Positions 1-9,440 are shown, numbered from the stretch's first letter. The stretch: 64,000 bases of DNA from Chryseobacterium panacisoli (GCF_008274625.1 NZ_VTRU01000004.1:186001-250000); one strand, 5' to 3'. Program-made: numbers and translations. The notes: generated by a model from the letters alone, not told the origin.

Positions 1-338
1 CTTATATAAGTTGTTGAATACATATTACCATCATTTATCTTTTCAAGGGCATCAAAAAAACATTCCCAGCCTTTTTCCCAAAAGTCCAGCACCTGTTCTT
101 TAGTAGTAAATGTATTGACAAATTCTCCATCACGGTTACGCCATGATTTTTCTCCATCTTCTGTCAGAAAATTAGTCCATCTGGAAAGCATATTCCCTGC
201 AATATGTTTCACAATGACGGCAATAGAATTGCTCTCATCATTATACTGCCAAAACATCTGCTCATCAGTAAGCTGGCCAAATGTTTTATCTCCCAGGGAT
301 TTATAATATTCAAAACGTTTTACAAACAGGTCTTTCAT
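1..338 (-). CDS. DUF1572 (DinB-like) protein, 3' end cut by window
   Basis: Reading from the ATG at 336-338, 112 codons are visible before the window edge, so the C-terminus is missing. The visible part begins MKDLFVKRFEYYKSLGD and contains a helix with VKHIAGNM, where the histidine fits the first metal-binding histidine of the DinB/YfiT four-helix fold. The family is cytoplasmic and its biochemical role is mostly unknown; some relatives are thiol-dependent transferases. The family name is recognition of the N-terminal pattern, so the subfamily is less certain than the fold. It reads away from the T9SS protein gene and is separated from it by a hairpin terminator. Confidence 0.65.
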   Translation of the reverse strand, partial: MKDLFVKRFEYYKSLGDKTFGQLTDEQMFWQYNDESNSIAVIVKHIAGNMLSRWTNFLTEDGEKSWRNRDGEFVNTFTTKEQVLDFWEKGWECFFDALEKINDGNMYSTTYI

Positions 339-381
339 ACTTTCTATTTTGATAACTAATTTAAAAACTTTTAAAAACAAA

Positions 382-406
382 AACCACTTCAACGAAGTGG
401 TTTTTT
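382..406 (-). terminator. Rho-independent terminator after the T9SS protein gene
   Basis: A 9-bp stem (AACCACTTC / GAAGTGGTT) with a three-base loop is followed on both strands by a T-rich run. It lies about 20 bp past the stop codon of the minus-strand gene at 427-2529. Confidence 0.8.
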
Positions 407-426
407 CTATGTATTATATTTTTCTG

Positions 427-2529
427 TTATTCCCTGTTTTTCACCAATACCCAACCTGTAAATTTGATTGCGGTATTATTTTTATCATTTTCATTCCATG
501 TAATAGAATACCAATAAGTTCCGGTAGGTACTCTTCTTCCGCCCTGTGTACCATCCCATTTATAGCCATTTGATTTATCTGCCTGGAAGATTTTGTTTCC
601 ATAGCGGTCAAAAATATTCATGATCAGGTTTTGTTTGCTGCCTAATGCTGAATAATCAATCACATCATTCACACCATCAGCATTCGGGGTAATTACGTTA
701 ACCAAATTTGGGACAACCACTCCTATTTCTATCGGATCGCAATCGTAAGCATCTTTTACATATACTTTATGATCTCCTCTCAAAAGATTATTAAAAACAT
801 TGGAATCCTGCCAAGTGATATTGTCTATTGAATATTTATATGCCGGATTTCCTCCTGTTACAGATACGGTAATGGTATTATTAGAAATATCAATTCCGGA
901 AACAACCGGCTGTTCGGAAGGAAGTACTTTTACTGTCTGCATAGCAATACATTCTCCGGTTTTAAGTTTTACCCAATATACTCCGATTCCTGCTTTGATC
1001 GTTTGGGTAGTGGCTCCTGTACTCCATTCGTAGCTTTTGAATCCTGCGCCCGCGTCCAGTGTGGCCTGATCTTCTGCACAAATGGTTACATCTTTAAGCG
1101 TAGCAGAATATACCGGCTCAATAACCACTAAGGTAATTCTGGCCACAGCATAACATCCCTGACCGTTGGAAACTCTTACATATACAAATCCATTAGGAGC
1201 AATATAATTAGTAGCATTCAGAATCTCATTAGTCTGATTGACAGCATCCGTCATTGAAGGATAGTATTTTTTTGTAGGGTTCGTCTGCCCCGTTACCGAA
1301 GCATTGACAAGATTGAAAGATGCCGTGGATGGATTGCCCTCTATGAAACATGATCTTAATGTCACTTCATTCACAACCACTACCGGATAAAACTTCAGTG
1401 TGATCTGCGCGACTGCAGTACAGCCAAATTCAGAGATGACTTTTACATAAACAACCCCTTCTGCAGATACAAATGCCATAGGAGTAGTAATCTCATTCAT
1501 ACCGGCATTGAGATCCGCCATCGTATGATAGTACTTTTTAGTGACATTCGGATTTCCAATAACATCTGCTGTGGTTAAATCAAATAAAGCTGTACCTGCA
1601 TTATTATTGTTACATTCGGTTAATGTTACATTTTTAACTGTAATAGAACCGTCTTTGAATTTAAATGTTCCAACCTGTTTACATTTATTAAGCGGATTAG
1701 AGGCATTGGTTGGATCGGTATAATTGATACTGTAATAGTAAACAGTAGTTGTATTTACTGTGATTGGAGCAGTAATAGGGTTATTCCCTGTTAAAGCATC
1801 ATTCTGACTCAGATGATAACTTACATTAAAGTTTTGATTTCCATTAAGAATTCCTGCAGATAATGTAGAAAAATCAAACAAAGCTGTACTTGAGCATATA
1901 ACCACTTCTCTTGGATCGGCAGGATTGGCTGCCGGAATTCCAGGAGGATTAAACGGCTGCGTCTGGATATTAGGATCTGTAAAAGGTGAAGCCAGTGTGG
2001 CGGTTCCACCCCATGTCAAAGAAAACGGAGCGGTTGTAGAACTGGTGCTGCTTACCCAGTTGTCAATAAACAAATAATAGGTTTGCCCTGGTAAAACATC
2101 CATGTATCTGCAATAAGGAGTCAGGGAACCTCCGGCAGCACTTAAAAGAGTGCTTGTCATATTTAATCCTGTAGCCGGACCGGGCCCGATAACAGTTGCA
2201 GCATTACAACGTATTGGAGATCCCAAGCTTCCACAGTTCACATTAGGACCAAAAATGGCCCAGTCATAATCGGCATCCGGATTATTCGGAACCAGATCAA
2301 AAGTAAGGGTACCTCCGGTAGCAATCGTAATTTTATACCAAATGGAATTGTGCTCTCCGGTAAAATCTATACAGCTTCCCGAGTTGACCAATTCTTTTAT
2401 ATTACCATATCCTGTAGGACTGTAAGTAATATTTGAGTTTCCGCAGACGGACAATGCGGTAGCACAATCTGCCTGAGAATAATAAGTATGAGAGATGCAC
2501 AGAAGTATGAAAAGTAAAAGTTTTCTCAT
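427..2529 (-). CDS. Secreted T9SS type B cargo protein (gliding-associated C-terminal domain)
   Basis: A 700-residue secreted protein. An N-terminal signal peptide (about residues 1-18, ending near CISHTYYS) is followed by an Ig/CUB-like domain containing a W-YKIT strand and by three similar segments of about 90 residues that share TECNNN/LRSCF, KKYY and FVYVRV elements. The last 90 residues carry the CHU_C-type sorting signal: NVITPNADGVND, then IFDRYGNKIF, YKWDGT and VPTGTYWY. Proteins with this type B signal are exported by T9SS and handled by SprF-like partners. The function of the passenger is unknown; adhesin-like surface proteins of gliding bacteria have similar repeats. It stands alone between two terminator-like hairpins. 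Confidence 0.9.
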   Translation of the reverse strand: MRKLLLFILLCISHTYYSQADCATALSVCGNSNITYSPTGYGNIKELVNSGSCIDFTGEHNSIWYKITIATGGTLTFDLVPNNPDADYDWAIFGPNVNCGSLGSPIRCNAATVIGPGPATGLNMTSTLLSAAGGSLTPYCRYMDVLPGQTYYLFIDNWVSSTSSTTAPFSLTWGGTATLASPFTDPNIQTQPFNPPGIPAANPADPREVVICSSTALFDFSTLSAGILNGNQNFNVSYHLSQNDALTGNNPITAPITVNTTTVYYYSINYTDPTNASNPLNKCKQVGTFKFKDGSITVKNVTLTECNNNNAGTALFDLTTADVIGNPNVTKKYYHTMADLNAGMNEITTPMAFVSAEGVVYVKVISEFGCTAVAQITLKFYPVVVVNEVTLRSCFIEGNPSTASFNLVNASVTGQTNPTKKYYPSMTDAVNQTNEILNATNYIAPNGFVYVRVSNGQGCYAVARITLVVIEPVYSATLKDVTICAEDQATLDAGAGFKSYEWSTGATTQTIKAGIGVYWVKLKTGECIAMQTVKVLPSEQPVVSGIDISNNTITVSVTGGNPAYKYSIDNITWQDSNVFNNLLRGDHKVYVKDAYDCDPIEIGVVVPNLVNVITPNADGVNDVIDYSALGSKQNLIMNIFDRYGNKIFQADKSNGYKWDGTQGGRRVPTGTYWYSITWNENDKNNTAIKFTGWVLVKNRE

Positions 2530-2635
2530 AGATTACATGTTTTTATGGTTCATTAGTTATACATCGTACTGATATTCAACGTACACCAAATATACCCATA
2601 TTTTAATTACAAACAATAAAATCCAGATAATTTTA

Positions 2636-2675
2636 AACTATTTTAAATTAAAGCACCAAATAATTTAAAATAGTT
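2636..2675. repeat. AT-only perfect hairpin between genes
   Basis: A perfect 15-bp inverted repeat (AACTATTTTAAATTA and its complement) with a 10-base loop lies in the 200-bp gap between the two minus-strand genes. There is no clean T run, so it may be a weak terminator of the upstream gene or a mobile-repeat remnant. Confidence 0.5.
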
Positions 2676-2729
2676 CATACAATTCCAAATTAAAGCATGA
2701 AATAACCAATACATAAAATAAACGAAATT

Positions 2730-3527
2730 TTATTTTATGCTGGTGATATTCCCACACAGATTTTCAAGATGAAATATTTTATGGAAAGGGCTCTTCACTT
2801 CCGTCAAATGTTCTTTATCCTGAATAAAGGTATATCTTGAAGCAATAGAATTCATATCTGAAACAATTACCAGCCAGCATTCATCCACTGAAGTATCGTA
2901 ATAAGGAAATTTTTCATTTTTCTTTTCTATAAGTTCCAGAATTTTTTCCGAGCAGAGTTCATCAAAAAGGTTCATGTTATATTCATGGGTGATAAAGACA
3001 TTTCTCCGGTGAAAAGATTTTCTTATGCTTTTTACACAACCCACGGCTTTATTTTTTTTGATGCTTTTATAGATATTAATGATATTTTCCTGCTGTGCTT
3101 CAAGATGATCAAATTTAGTTTCCGGGTGGAATTCTAAAAAATAAACACCACGATATTTCGTAGTGTCTTCCTGTTCTAATAATATTTCTGCCTGACGAAA
3201 CATTTTATTCAAAGTACTTTCCACTTTTTTCATTTCCAGATGATTGATCACTTCAGTCAGTTCTATTCCAATTTTTTTGTCGTTTAACTTTGCGATAAAG
3301 TCTGGGCTCTCGCAGGTAAGGTTTTCAAATTTCACTTCGGGGAAGTGATGCATAAAAGAATTGAGAAGCAGAATCTCGGATTTCTTTCTGTATTTTTCAC
3401 GGTCATGAAGCGGAGATTCGTCTATGGTACGGTGATACTTCTCTATGGGCTTTTTTTTCAAATGCCTGTTCAGATAATATAAACTCAGATTCTTTATCAG
3501 ATCTTCCTCAGAAAACGTCTTTTTCAT
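2730..3527 (-). CDS. Hypothetical protein with PD-(D/E)xK-like motif
   Basis: A 265-residue basic, soluble protein with no signal peptide and no membrane segment; I do not recognise a named family. Around residues 75-95 it has PDFIAKLNDKKIGIELTEV, a PD followed after about 12 residues by an E-x-T strand, which resembles the core of PD-(D/E)xK nucleases, although the usual lysine is replaced by threonine. Helical, lysine-rich segments flank this core. It is a single gene with its own promoter region. A nuclease-like or inactive nuclease fold is my inference; nothing in the neighbourhood indicates a restriction or defence system. Confidence 0.6.
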   Translation of the reverse strand: MKKTFSEEDLIKNLSLYYLNRHLKKKPIEKYHRTIDESPLHDREKYRKKSEILLLNSFMHHFPEVKFENLTCESPDFIAKLNDKKIGIELTEVINHLEMKKVESTLNKMFRQAEILLEQEDTTKYRGVYFLEFHPETKFDHLEAQQENIINIYKSIKKNKAVGCVKSIRKSFHRRNVFITHEYNMNLFDELCSEKILELIEKKNEKFPYYDTSVDECWLVIVSDMNSIASRYTFIQDKEHLTEVKSPFHKIFHLENLCGNITSIK

Positions 3528-3697
3528 GTGTGATTTTTTTATTTAATTAAGAACACATGCAGCCATGGGCTTTCATCGTTAAAAGTTTTTGATAATCAAA
3601 ATTTTACACACTTAAAGGTAAGTAAAAAAACAATTCAACACTTCGTTTTAAAATTAATTTATCTGTTAATTAATGTAAAGTTTATTTTCATAATTAA

Positions 3698-3705
3698 TAC
3701 CTTTG
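3698..3705 (+). promoter_or_regulatory. -7 box (TACCTTTG) of the glucan phosphorylase gene
   Basis: TACCTTTG matches the Bacteroidota -7 consensus TANNTTTG and lies 26 bp before the start codon at 3732. No clear TTG -33 element is seen at the expected distance. Confidence 0.5.
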
Positions 3706-3731
3706 CTTTTTTCTAACACAAACGCACATTT

Positions 3732-5396
3732 ATGGATTTTAGGAATTTCAGAATACCCTACAATATCAATCCTCAATATTCAAAAAGAACAGCCTATTTC
3801 TCGATGGAATTTGCTCTTGAGCAAGTACTTAAAATATATTCGGGAGGACTTGGCTTTCTGGCAGGATCTCATATGAGAAGTGCCTATAATCTTAAGCAGG
3901 ACCTTATAGGAATCGGTATTCTATGGAAGTTTGGTTATTATGATCAGGCAAGAAATCATGATCAGACTTTACAGCCTGTATGGACGAGAAAAATGTACAG
4001 CTTTCTGGAAGATACGGGAATAAAATTTCAAATCGAAATCCACAGTGCTCCGGTTTGGGTAAAAGTATGGTACCTTGATCCTGAAACTTTCAATACGGCA
4101 CCTATGTTTTTTCTGTCAACAGATGTTCCGGAAAATGACCATGTTTCCAAAACGATCTGTCACAAATTATATGATGCCAATGAATCTACCAAACTTGCTC
4201 AATATATTTTATTAGGAAAAGGAGGAGCAAAGCTATTGGATGAATTGAATATTGAAAGAGATGTTTACCACCTTAACGAGGCCCATGGACTTCCGGCAGC
4301 CTTTTACCTGTTGAAAAAATATAACGGAGACCTCAATAAAGTTAAGGAAAAACTGGTGTTCACCACACATACCCCTGAAGAAGCAGGAAATGAAAAACAT
4401 AGTTTCAGATTATGTTATGATATGTCCTATTTCTCCGGCTACAGCATGGAAGAAGTAAAAAAGATTGAAGGTTCTGATGATGACCGTTTCAATCATTCCC
4501 TTTGTGCATTGAGGATGGCCAGAATCGCCAACGGAGTTTCCCAGCTTCATGGAGTGGTTTCCAGAGCCATGTGGAATAAATATTCTGACATCTGTGAAAT
4601 TACGTCTATCACTAATGCACAGGAATTCAAATACTGGTCTGATAAACCTTTGTACAATGCCAAAGACGAAAATGATGCAACCGTTTTTGACTACCGTAAA
4701 AAGTATTTAAAGAAAAAGCTGTTCAGTATCGTTGCAGATCAAACGGGAAATTTATTTAATCCTAATATCTTTACAATTGTCTGGGCAAGAAGATTTGCAG
4801 GCTACAAAAGAGCAGAACTTCTTTTACATGATAAAGAAAGATTCTACAGGCTTCTGAACAATCCAAAATATCCGGTACAAATCATTTGGGCAGGAAAACC
4901 TTATCCCATGGACTATTCCGCCATTTCCACATTCAATACTCTGGTTGAGGAAAGTAAAAATCATAAAAGTATAGCTGTTCTTACGGGATATGAACTTTCT
5001 TTAAGCAAATCTTTAAAACAAGGTTCGGATCTATGGCTTAATAATCCCAGAGTTCCAAGGGAAGCTTCAGGTACATCTGGTATGACTGCGGCTATGAACG
5101 GCTCAGTGAATTTATCCACTGATGATGGCTGGATCCCGGAATTTGCCAGACACAGAGAAAACTCTTTCGTTGTTCCGAAAGCAGATTATCTGAATATGAG
5201 CATCTATGAGCAGGACAATTATGATTTAAACAAATTATATGAAATCCTTGAAAATGAAATTCTCCCAACCTATTATGATCGTCCTGATGAATGGAGAAAA
5301 ATACAGCACAATGCAATGAATGATGTGAAAGATCACTTCAACAGCGACAGGATGGCAGATGAATATTACAGAGTGCTTTATAATGAAACGAAATAG
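3732..5396 (+). CDS. Alpha-glucan phosphorylase-like protein (GT35), PLP lysine replaced by Thr
   Basis: 554 residues, the length of the short alpha-glucan phosphorylase subfamily rather than the 800-residue glycogen phosphorylases. Family landmarks are present: TAYFSMEFAL near residue 21, HLNEAHGLPA near 181, TTHTPEEAGN, ARRFAGYKRAELL and a PREASGTSGM segment near 450. In characterised GT35 phosphorylases the lysine that binds pyridoxal phosphate directly follows this GxGNM/GTSGM segment. Here the codon at 5085-5087 encodes Thr452 (GMTAAMNG). The fold and family are clear, but phosphorolysis of glucans needs testing. Single gene, ended by a strong bidirectional terminator. Confidence 0.85.
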   Translation: MDFRNFRIPYNINPQYSKRTAYFSMEFALEQVLKIYSGGLGFLAGSHMRSAYNLKQDLIGIGILWKFGYYDQARNHDQTLQPVWTRKMYSFLEDTGIKFQIEIHSAPVWVKVWYLDPETFNTAPMFFLSTDVPENDHVSKTICHKLYDANESTKLAQYILLGKGGAKLLDELNIERDVYHLNEAHGLPAAFYLLKKYNGDLNKVKEKLVFTTHTPEEAGNEKHSFRLCYDMSYFSGYSMEEVKKIEGSDDDRFNHSLCALRMARIANGVSQLHGVVSRAMWNKYSDICEITSITNAQEFKYWSDKPLYNAKDENDATVFDYRKKYLKKKLFSIVADQTGNLFNPNIFTIVWARRFAGYKRAELLLHDKERFYRLLNNPKYPVQIIWAGKPYPMDYSAISTFNTLVEESKNHKSIAVLTGYELSLSKSLKQGSDLWLNNPRVPREASGTSGMTAAMNGSVNLSTDDGWIPEFARHRENSFVVPKADYLNMSIYEQDNYDLNKLYEILENEILPTYYDRPDEWRKIQHNAMNDVKDHFNSDRMADEYYRVLYNETK

Positions 5397-5430
5397 AGAA
5401 AATACGAATTCACAGTTTTACATCTCATAA

Positions 5431-5457
5431 AAAAGCCCGGAAAATTTCCGGGCTTTT
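5431..5457. terminator. Bidirectional terminator
   Basis: A 13-bp perfect stem (AAAAGCCCGGAAA and its complement) with T runs on both sides sits between the convergent genes ending at 5396 and 5469, and can serve both. Confidence 0.9.
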
Positions 5458-5468
5458 CTTTTATACGT

Positions 5469-5657
5469 TTATTTACTCTTTTTCTTAGCAGGCACTTTAA
5501 GTCCCTTTTCTTTGGCTTCCGAAATGCCAATGGCGACGGCTTGCTTTCTGCTGGTCACTTTTTTTCCGGAAGAAGATTTCAGTTTTCCCTCCTTGAACTC
5601 GTGCATTACTTTTCCTACTTTGTCCTGAGCTTTTTCTGAATATTTAGTCTTGCTCAT
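5469..5657 (-). CDS. Small basic DUF6496 protein
   Basis: 62 residues, about a third of them Lys or Arg. Characteristic stretches are KVGKVMHEFKEGKLKS, SGKKVTSRKQAVAIGISEA and a lysine-rich tail. This is the DUF6496 pattern, a small protein often seen in Bacteroidota and of unknown function. Composition suggests nucleic-acid binding (inference). It lies 12 bp after the 157-residue gene upstream and probably forms a two-gene operon with it. Confidence 0.8.
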   Translation of the reverse strand: MSKTKYSEKAQDKVGKVMHEFKEGKLKSSSGKKVTSRKQAVAIGISEAKEKGLKVPAKKKSK

Positions 5658-5669
5658 GATCAGATTTTT

Positions 5670-6143
5670 TTAAGATTTTGGCAGGGATACCCCTAATTCA
5701 TAAACACAGGCATGTTTCAAATACTTTGAACGCTCTCTCGATGTTACCGATTCAAAATGATCATTCTTGATCACAATGATCGGGTCTTCCGCATTTTCAA
5801 TTTCAAAATTGGCAAAATATCTTTCATCAGGCGGAGATTGCTGCTCTCTTGCTTTAATTTTTTGCAGTTCATCCGCATATTTTCTGAATCCCGGATCTGA
5901 GGAATGAATAAATTTGTATTCATCGCCTGCATACACATGGTAATGAAGCTTTTTTTCTATTAAACCCGCTTCGTCAGTGATTTCGGGATTATCATTTCCG
6001 TCTCTAAACACTACTTCCACCAATATTCCTCCTTTTTTATGAGCACATTCTTCAGCGTCATTAAAACTGGAAAAACCTGTATAAACAATCTGGTCGTTTA
6101 ATACATAACGGTTCAGTTTCTGGTTGTATGCATTCGTTTCCAT
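5670..6143 (-). CDS. Hypothetical protein, 157 residues
   Basis: A soluble acidic protein beginning METNAYNQKLNRYVLNDQIVYTGF. No signal peptide, membrane segment or known motif is visible. It contains histidines in KLHYHVYAGDEYKFIHSSD and a conserved-looking IIVIKNDHFESVTSRERSKYLKHA segment. It is the first gene of a probable operon with the DUF6496 gene. I recognise it only as a typical conserved hypothetical of this genus. Confidence 0.7.
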   Translation of the reverse strand: METNAYNQKLNRYVLNDQIVYTGFSSFNDAEECAHKKGGILVEVVFRDGNDNPEITDEAGLIEKKLHYHVYAGDEYKFIHSSDPGFRKYADELQKIKAREQQSPPDERYFANFEIENAEDPIIVIKNDHFESVTSRERSKYLKHACVYELGVSLPKS

Positions 6144-6237
6144 AATTATTATTTGATTTGATTATAAGTAATGATATTCAATTTTTTTGCCAAAAAGCTT
6201 ATTTGAAAAGCTTTTTTACACATTTTAATAAAATTAT

Positions 6238-6245
6238 TATCTTTG
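6238..6245 (+). promoter_or_regulatory. -7 box (TATCTTTG) of the DPP IV gene
   Basis: A perfect TANNTTTG match. Transcription from it would start near 6252, leaving only about 4 nt before the ATG at 6256 but about 13 nt before the ATG at 6265, which supports the second start. Confidence 0.55.
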
Positions 6246-6264
6246 AAATCCATTAATGTTAGAA

Positions 6265-8394
6265 ATGAAAAAACTACTCTTAACTCTTACTGTAGCTGCA
6301 GTATTTCAAAATGTATCAGCACAGGAAATCACATTAGATAAAATATATTCAGGATATTACCGTGGAAAGGGGATTGCAGGAATCACCTCCATGAAAAACG
6401 GTGAAAATTATCTTGTCATTGAACCATCAGGAATTGCAAAATATTCTTATAAAACTTCACAGAAAGAAGGGAATCTTGTGGACGGAAAGTTTGAAAGCTA
6501 TATTTTTTCCGATGATGAGTCTAAAATCCTTTTACAGACAGGAAGCCAGCCAATTTACAGACATTCTTTCCTGGGAAAATTTGAAGTAAAAGATTTAAAA
6601 TCCGGAAAAGTAATCAGTCTGAATGAAGGTAAAACCGTTCAGGAGCCAACATTTTCCCCGGATGCGACAAAAGTGGCCTTTATTTCTGATAACAATTTAT
6701 TTTATCAGGACCTTGCTTCAGGAAAAATCACTCAGATCACTACTGACGGTAAAAAGAATTCAATATTGAATGGCCTGGCAGATTGGGTGTATGAAGAAGA
6801 ATTCGGGCATGCAAGACAGTACGAATGGACCAAAAATTCTGATGCTATCGTATTTGTAAAGTCTGACGAAAGCCAGGTTCCGGAAATCTACATTCCAATC
6901 TATGGAAAGAGTCTTTACCCCGCTGAAATGCGTTATAAATATCCAAAAGCCGGCGAAAAAAATTCTATAGTTTCCGCACAGTTATACCGTCTTGATAACG
7001 GAAAAACAATGCCGCTGAATTTAGGTTCTTTCAAGAACTATTACATCCCGAATGTATTCCAGACTGCAAAACCGGATGAAATTGTTTTAATTACTTCTGA
7101 GAGAATTCAGAATGCTTCGGATATTTTAAAAGTAAATACCAAAACAGGGGCAGTACAGAAATTATTTACTGAAACGGATGATAAATGGATCGATACAGAC
7201 AGTCCTACACTGGAATTCCTTGAAGATGATTCTTTCCTTTGGGCTTCTGAAAGAGATGGAAACCGCCACCTTTACTGGTATGACAAAGATGGTAAGCTTA
7301 AAAAGCAGATCACAAAAGGAAACTGGGAGGTAACAGATTATTATGGATTCAATCCAAAGTCGAAAGAAATTTACGTTCAGACTACCGAGAAAGGAAGTAT
7401 CAATAAAGTGGTTTCCAAAGTAAATATTGAAAACGGAAAATCTCAGCTGATCTCTAATGCAGAAGGAAACAATGCTGCCAATTTCAGCAAGAACTATAAT
7501 TATTTCATTGAAACCTCTTCTACAGCAGCAAAACCTTACACTTATATTTTAAAAGACGGGAACGGAAAAGCAGTAAAAGAACTTCAAAACAACAATGATC
7601 AGTTACAGAAATTAAAAACGGATAATTTTGTTGAAAAAGAATTCATCACCATTCCAAATGCTGTTGGTGATCAGATGAATGCATGGATCATGAAGCCTAA
7701 GAACTTTGATCCGAATAAAAAGTATCCTTTATTTATGTTCCAGTATTCCGGACCGGGATCTCAGCAGGTTGCCAATTCATGGGATAACGGAAATGCAATG
7801 TGGTTCAACCATCTTGTACAAAAAGGATATATCGTAGCCTGTGTAGACGGACGCGGAACTGGCTACAAGGGAGCTAAATACAAGAAAGTAACCTACATGA
7901 ACTTAGGAAAATATGAGATTGAAGATCAAATCACAGCAGCAAAGTGGCTTGGAAACCAGTCTTATATTGACAAAAGCAGAATCGGAATGTTCGGATGGAG
8001 CTTTGGTGGTTATATGACCAGCTTAGCAATGACCAAAGGAGCTGATGTTTTCAAAATGGGAATTGCTGTAGCTCCGGTAACCAACTGGAGATATTACGAT
8101 TCTGTATACACAGAAAGATTTATGAGAACACCTCAGGAAAACCCTGATGGATATGATAAAAACTCCCCTACAGAATATGCAAACCTGTTGAAAGGTAAAT
8201 TCCTTCTGATTCACGGAACTGCCGATGACAACGTTCATTTCCAGAACTCTATGGAATTCTCTGAAGCATTGATTCAAAACAAGAAACAATTTGACTTCAT
8301 GGCTTACCCGGATAAAAACCATGGAATTTATGGTGGACAGACAAGACCTCAGTTATATCAGAAAATGACTGACTTCATCTTGAATAATTTATAA
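6265..8394 (+). CDS. S9 family dipeptidyl peptidase IV
   Basis: 709 residues from the ATG at 6265, chosen because MKKLLLTLTVAAVFQNVSAQ is then a clean signal peptide; an in-frame ATG lies three codons upstream. The N-terminal half is the beta-propeller and includes DWVYEEEFG, the double-glutamate motif that anchors the substrate N-terminus in DPP IV enzymes. The C-terminal alpha/beta-hydrolase has the nucleophile in GWSFGGYM (Ser579), the acid in GTADDNVH and the histidine in DKNHGIYGG. It should remove X-Pro or X-Ala dipeptides in the periplasm. Single gene with its own promoter and terminator. Confidence 0.93.
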   Translation: MKKLLLTLTVAAVFQNVSAQEITLDKIYSGYYRGKGIAGITSMKNGENYLVIEPSGIAKYSYKTSQKEGNLVDGKFESYIFSDDESKILLQTGSQPIYRHSFLGKFEVKDLKSGKVISLNEGKTVQEPTFSPDATKVAFISDNNLFYQDLASGKITQITTDGKKNSILNGLADWVYEEEFGHARQYEWTKNSDAIVFVKSDESQVPEIYIPIYGKSLYPAEMRYKYPKAGEKNSIVSAQLYRLDNGKTMPLNLGSFKNYYIPNVFQTAKPDEIVLITSERIQNASDILKVNTKTGAVQKLFTETDDKWIDTDSPTLEFLEDDSFLWASERDGNRHLYWYDKDGKLKKQITKGNWEVTDYYGFNPKSKEIYVQTTEKGSINKVVSKVNIENGKSQLISNAEGNNAANFSKNYNYFIETSSTAAKPYTYILKDGNGKAVKELQNNNDQLQKLKTDNFVEKEFITIPNAVGDQMNAWIMKPKNFDPNKKYPLFMFQYSGPGSQQVANSWDNGNAMWFNHLVQKGYIVACVDGRGTGYKGAKYKKVTYMNLGKYEIEDQITAAKWLGNQSYIDKSRIGMFGWSFGGYMTSLAMTKGADVFKMGIAVAPVTNWRYYDSVYTERFMRTPQENPDGYDKNSPTEYANLLKGKFLLIHGTADDNVHFQNSMEFSEALIQNKKQFDFMAYPDKNHGIYGGQTRPQLYQKMTDFILNNL

Positions 8395-8409
8395 AATTAT
8401 ATCTCCAAA

Positions 8410-8457
8410 AATCAAAAAAGAACCCTTTCTGAATCTGAAAAGGTTCTTTTTTGATTT
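8410..8457. terminator. Terminator between convergent genes
   Basis: A long A/T-flanked stem (AATCAAAAAAGAACC and its complement, with a small internal mismatch) and T runs on both strands separate the DPP IV gene and the minus-strand GLPGLI gene. Confidence 0.85.
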
Positions 8458-8472
8458 ATACATATCCGTTCA

Positions 8473-9297
8473 CTAAGGATATTTTATCGCTTTATCTAAT
8501 TCAATAGGATTATTAAAAGATTTTATTTTTTTTCGTTCTCTGCCCTCAGCAGGTTTTAATTCTTCTTTTGAGAGAACAGTTCCGTCATCCAGCAATAGTT
8601 TTTTTCCTTCGGGTAAAGCAAGCCTTCCATTCATTATATATTTAAAAGGACTATCATATAATTCTAGTTTCAGTTTATCCAGCTTGGCCTGATTAACAGG
8701 AATTGCTCTGGAAATAGAATTTTCTAACGAAACCCGCTTATATTCCTCTGTGATTTTTTCGCTTTTTATGACCTTGAAATGATAGTTTTTCTTTGTGTCA
8801 TACAACTCTACAATGAGTCCTGGTAATCCATTAAATTTATATGGTCCATAAGGAATGGGGATATCTTTAGAAAACCATGCTACCCAGCTTCTTCCGCCAA
8901 ATTGTGTCGTTGCTTGTTGAACCTTATAGCCTCCAAATGTTTTTGTGCTATCTGAAATTTTCCAGTTCTGATCTGCCTTCTCATTAATTTTATAAAAATT
9001 CACATCTCCTATATATTCATAGTTCTGATATTCATTGCTGTTATTTTTTTTAATCAGAAATGAAGTCAGCTTATAGCCTTTATATCCGTATTGGTTTTTA
9101 GTTGCAAATATTGAATCATTGATATAGTATATTCTATTATAATATTTCATTTCATCTTTAGAAATATCCAAATTAAAATTTTCTTTAATAAGATTTTTTG
9201 ACGTGGAATCTTTCTTAGATACAACATCATACACAAATCTGTTGCTTTGAGCAAAACAGGTGAATGCTCCCAACAATAAAAATAATAGCTTTTTCAT
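8473..9297 (-). CDS. GLPGLI family secreted protein
   Basis: 274 residues with a signal peptide (MKKLLFLLLGAFTCFA). The family signature FNGLPGLIVELYD is present near residue 150, preceded by the usual WVAWFSKDIPIPYGPYK. GLPGLI proteins are common in Flavobacteriia, are exported to the envelope and have no firmly assigned function. The C-terminus is rich in Lys and Glu. Single gene, convergent with the DPP IV gene. Confidence 0.9.
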   Translation of the reverse strand: MKKLLFLLLGAFTCFAQSNRFVYDVVSKKDSTSKNLIKENFNLDISKDEMKYYNRIYYINDSIFATKNQYGYKGYKLTSFLIKKNNSNEYQNYEYIGDVNFYKINEKADQNWKISDSTKTFGGYKVQQATTQFGGRSWVAWFSKDIPIPYGPYKFNGLPGLIVELYDTKKNYHFKVIKSEKITEEYKRVSLENSISRAIPVNQAKLDKLKLELYDSPFKYIMNGRLALPEGKKLLLDDGTVLSKEELKPAEGRERKKIKSFNNPIELDKAIKYP

Positions 9298-9411
9298 AGT
9301 TTAATTCTGTCAATTTATAAAAAATCATTGTTCCAACCAAAATGGTTTTATATTTATTTCATTAATCATTTAAGCAAGTATTATTTATTTTATCAATTAA
9401 AATTAAAAAGC

Positions 9412-9419
9412 TATTTTTG
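9412..9419 (+). promoter_or_regulatory. -7 box (TATTTTTG) of the first POT gene
   Basis: A TANNTTTG match 22 bp before the ATG at 9441. Its final TTG is in frame with the gene and could be mistaken for a start codon at 9417; as promoter DNA it would not be transcribed. Confidence 0.6.
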
Positions 9420-9440
9420 GGAAATTTGAAAATTGAATAT

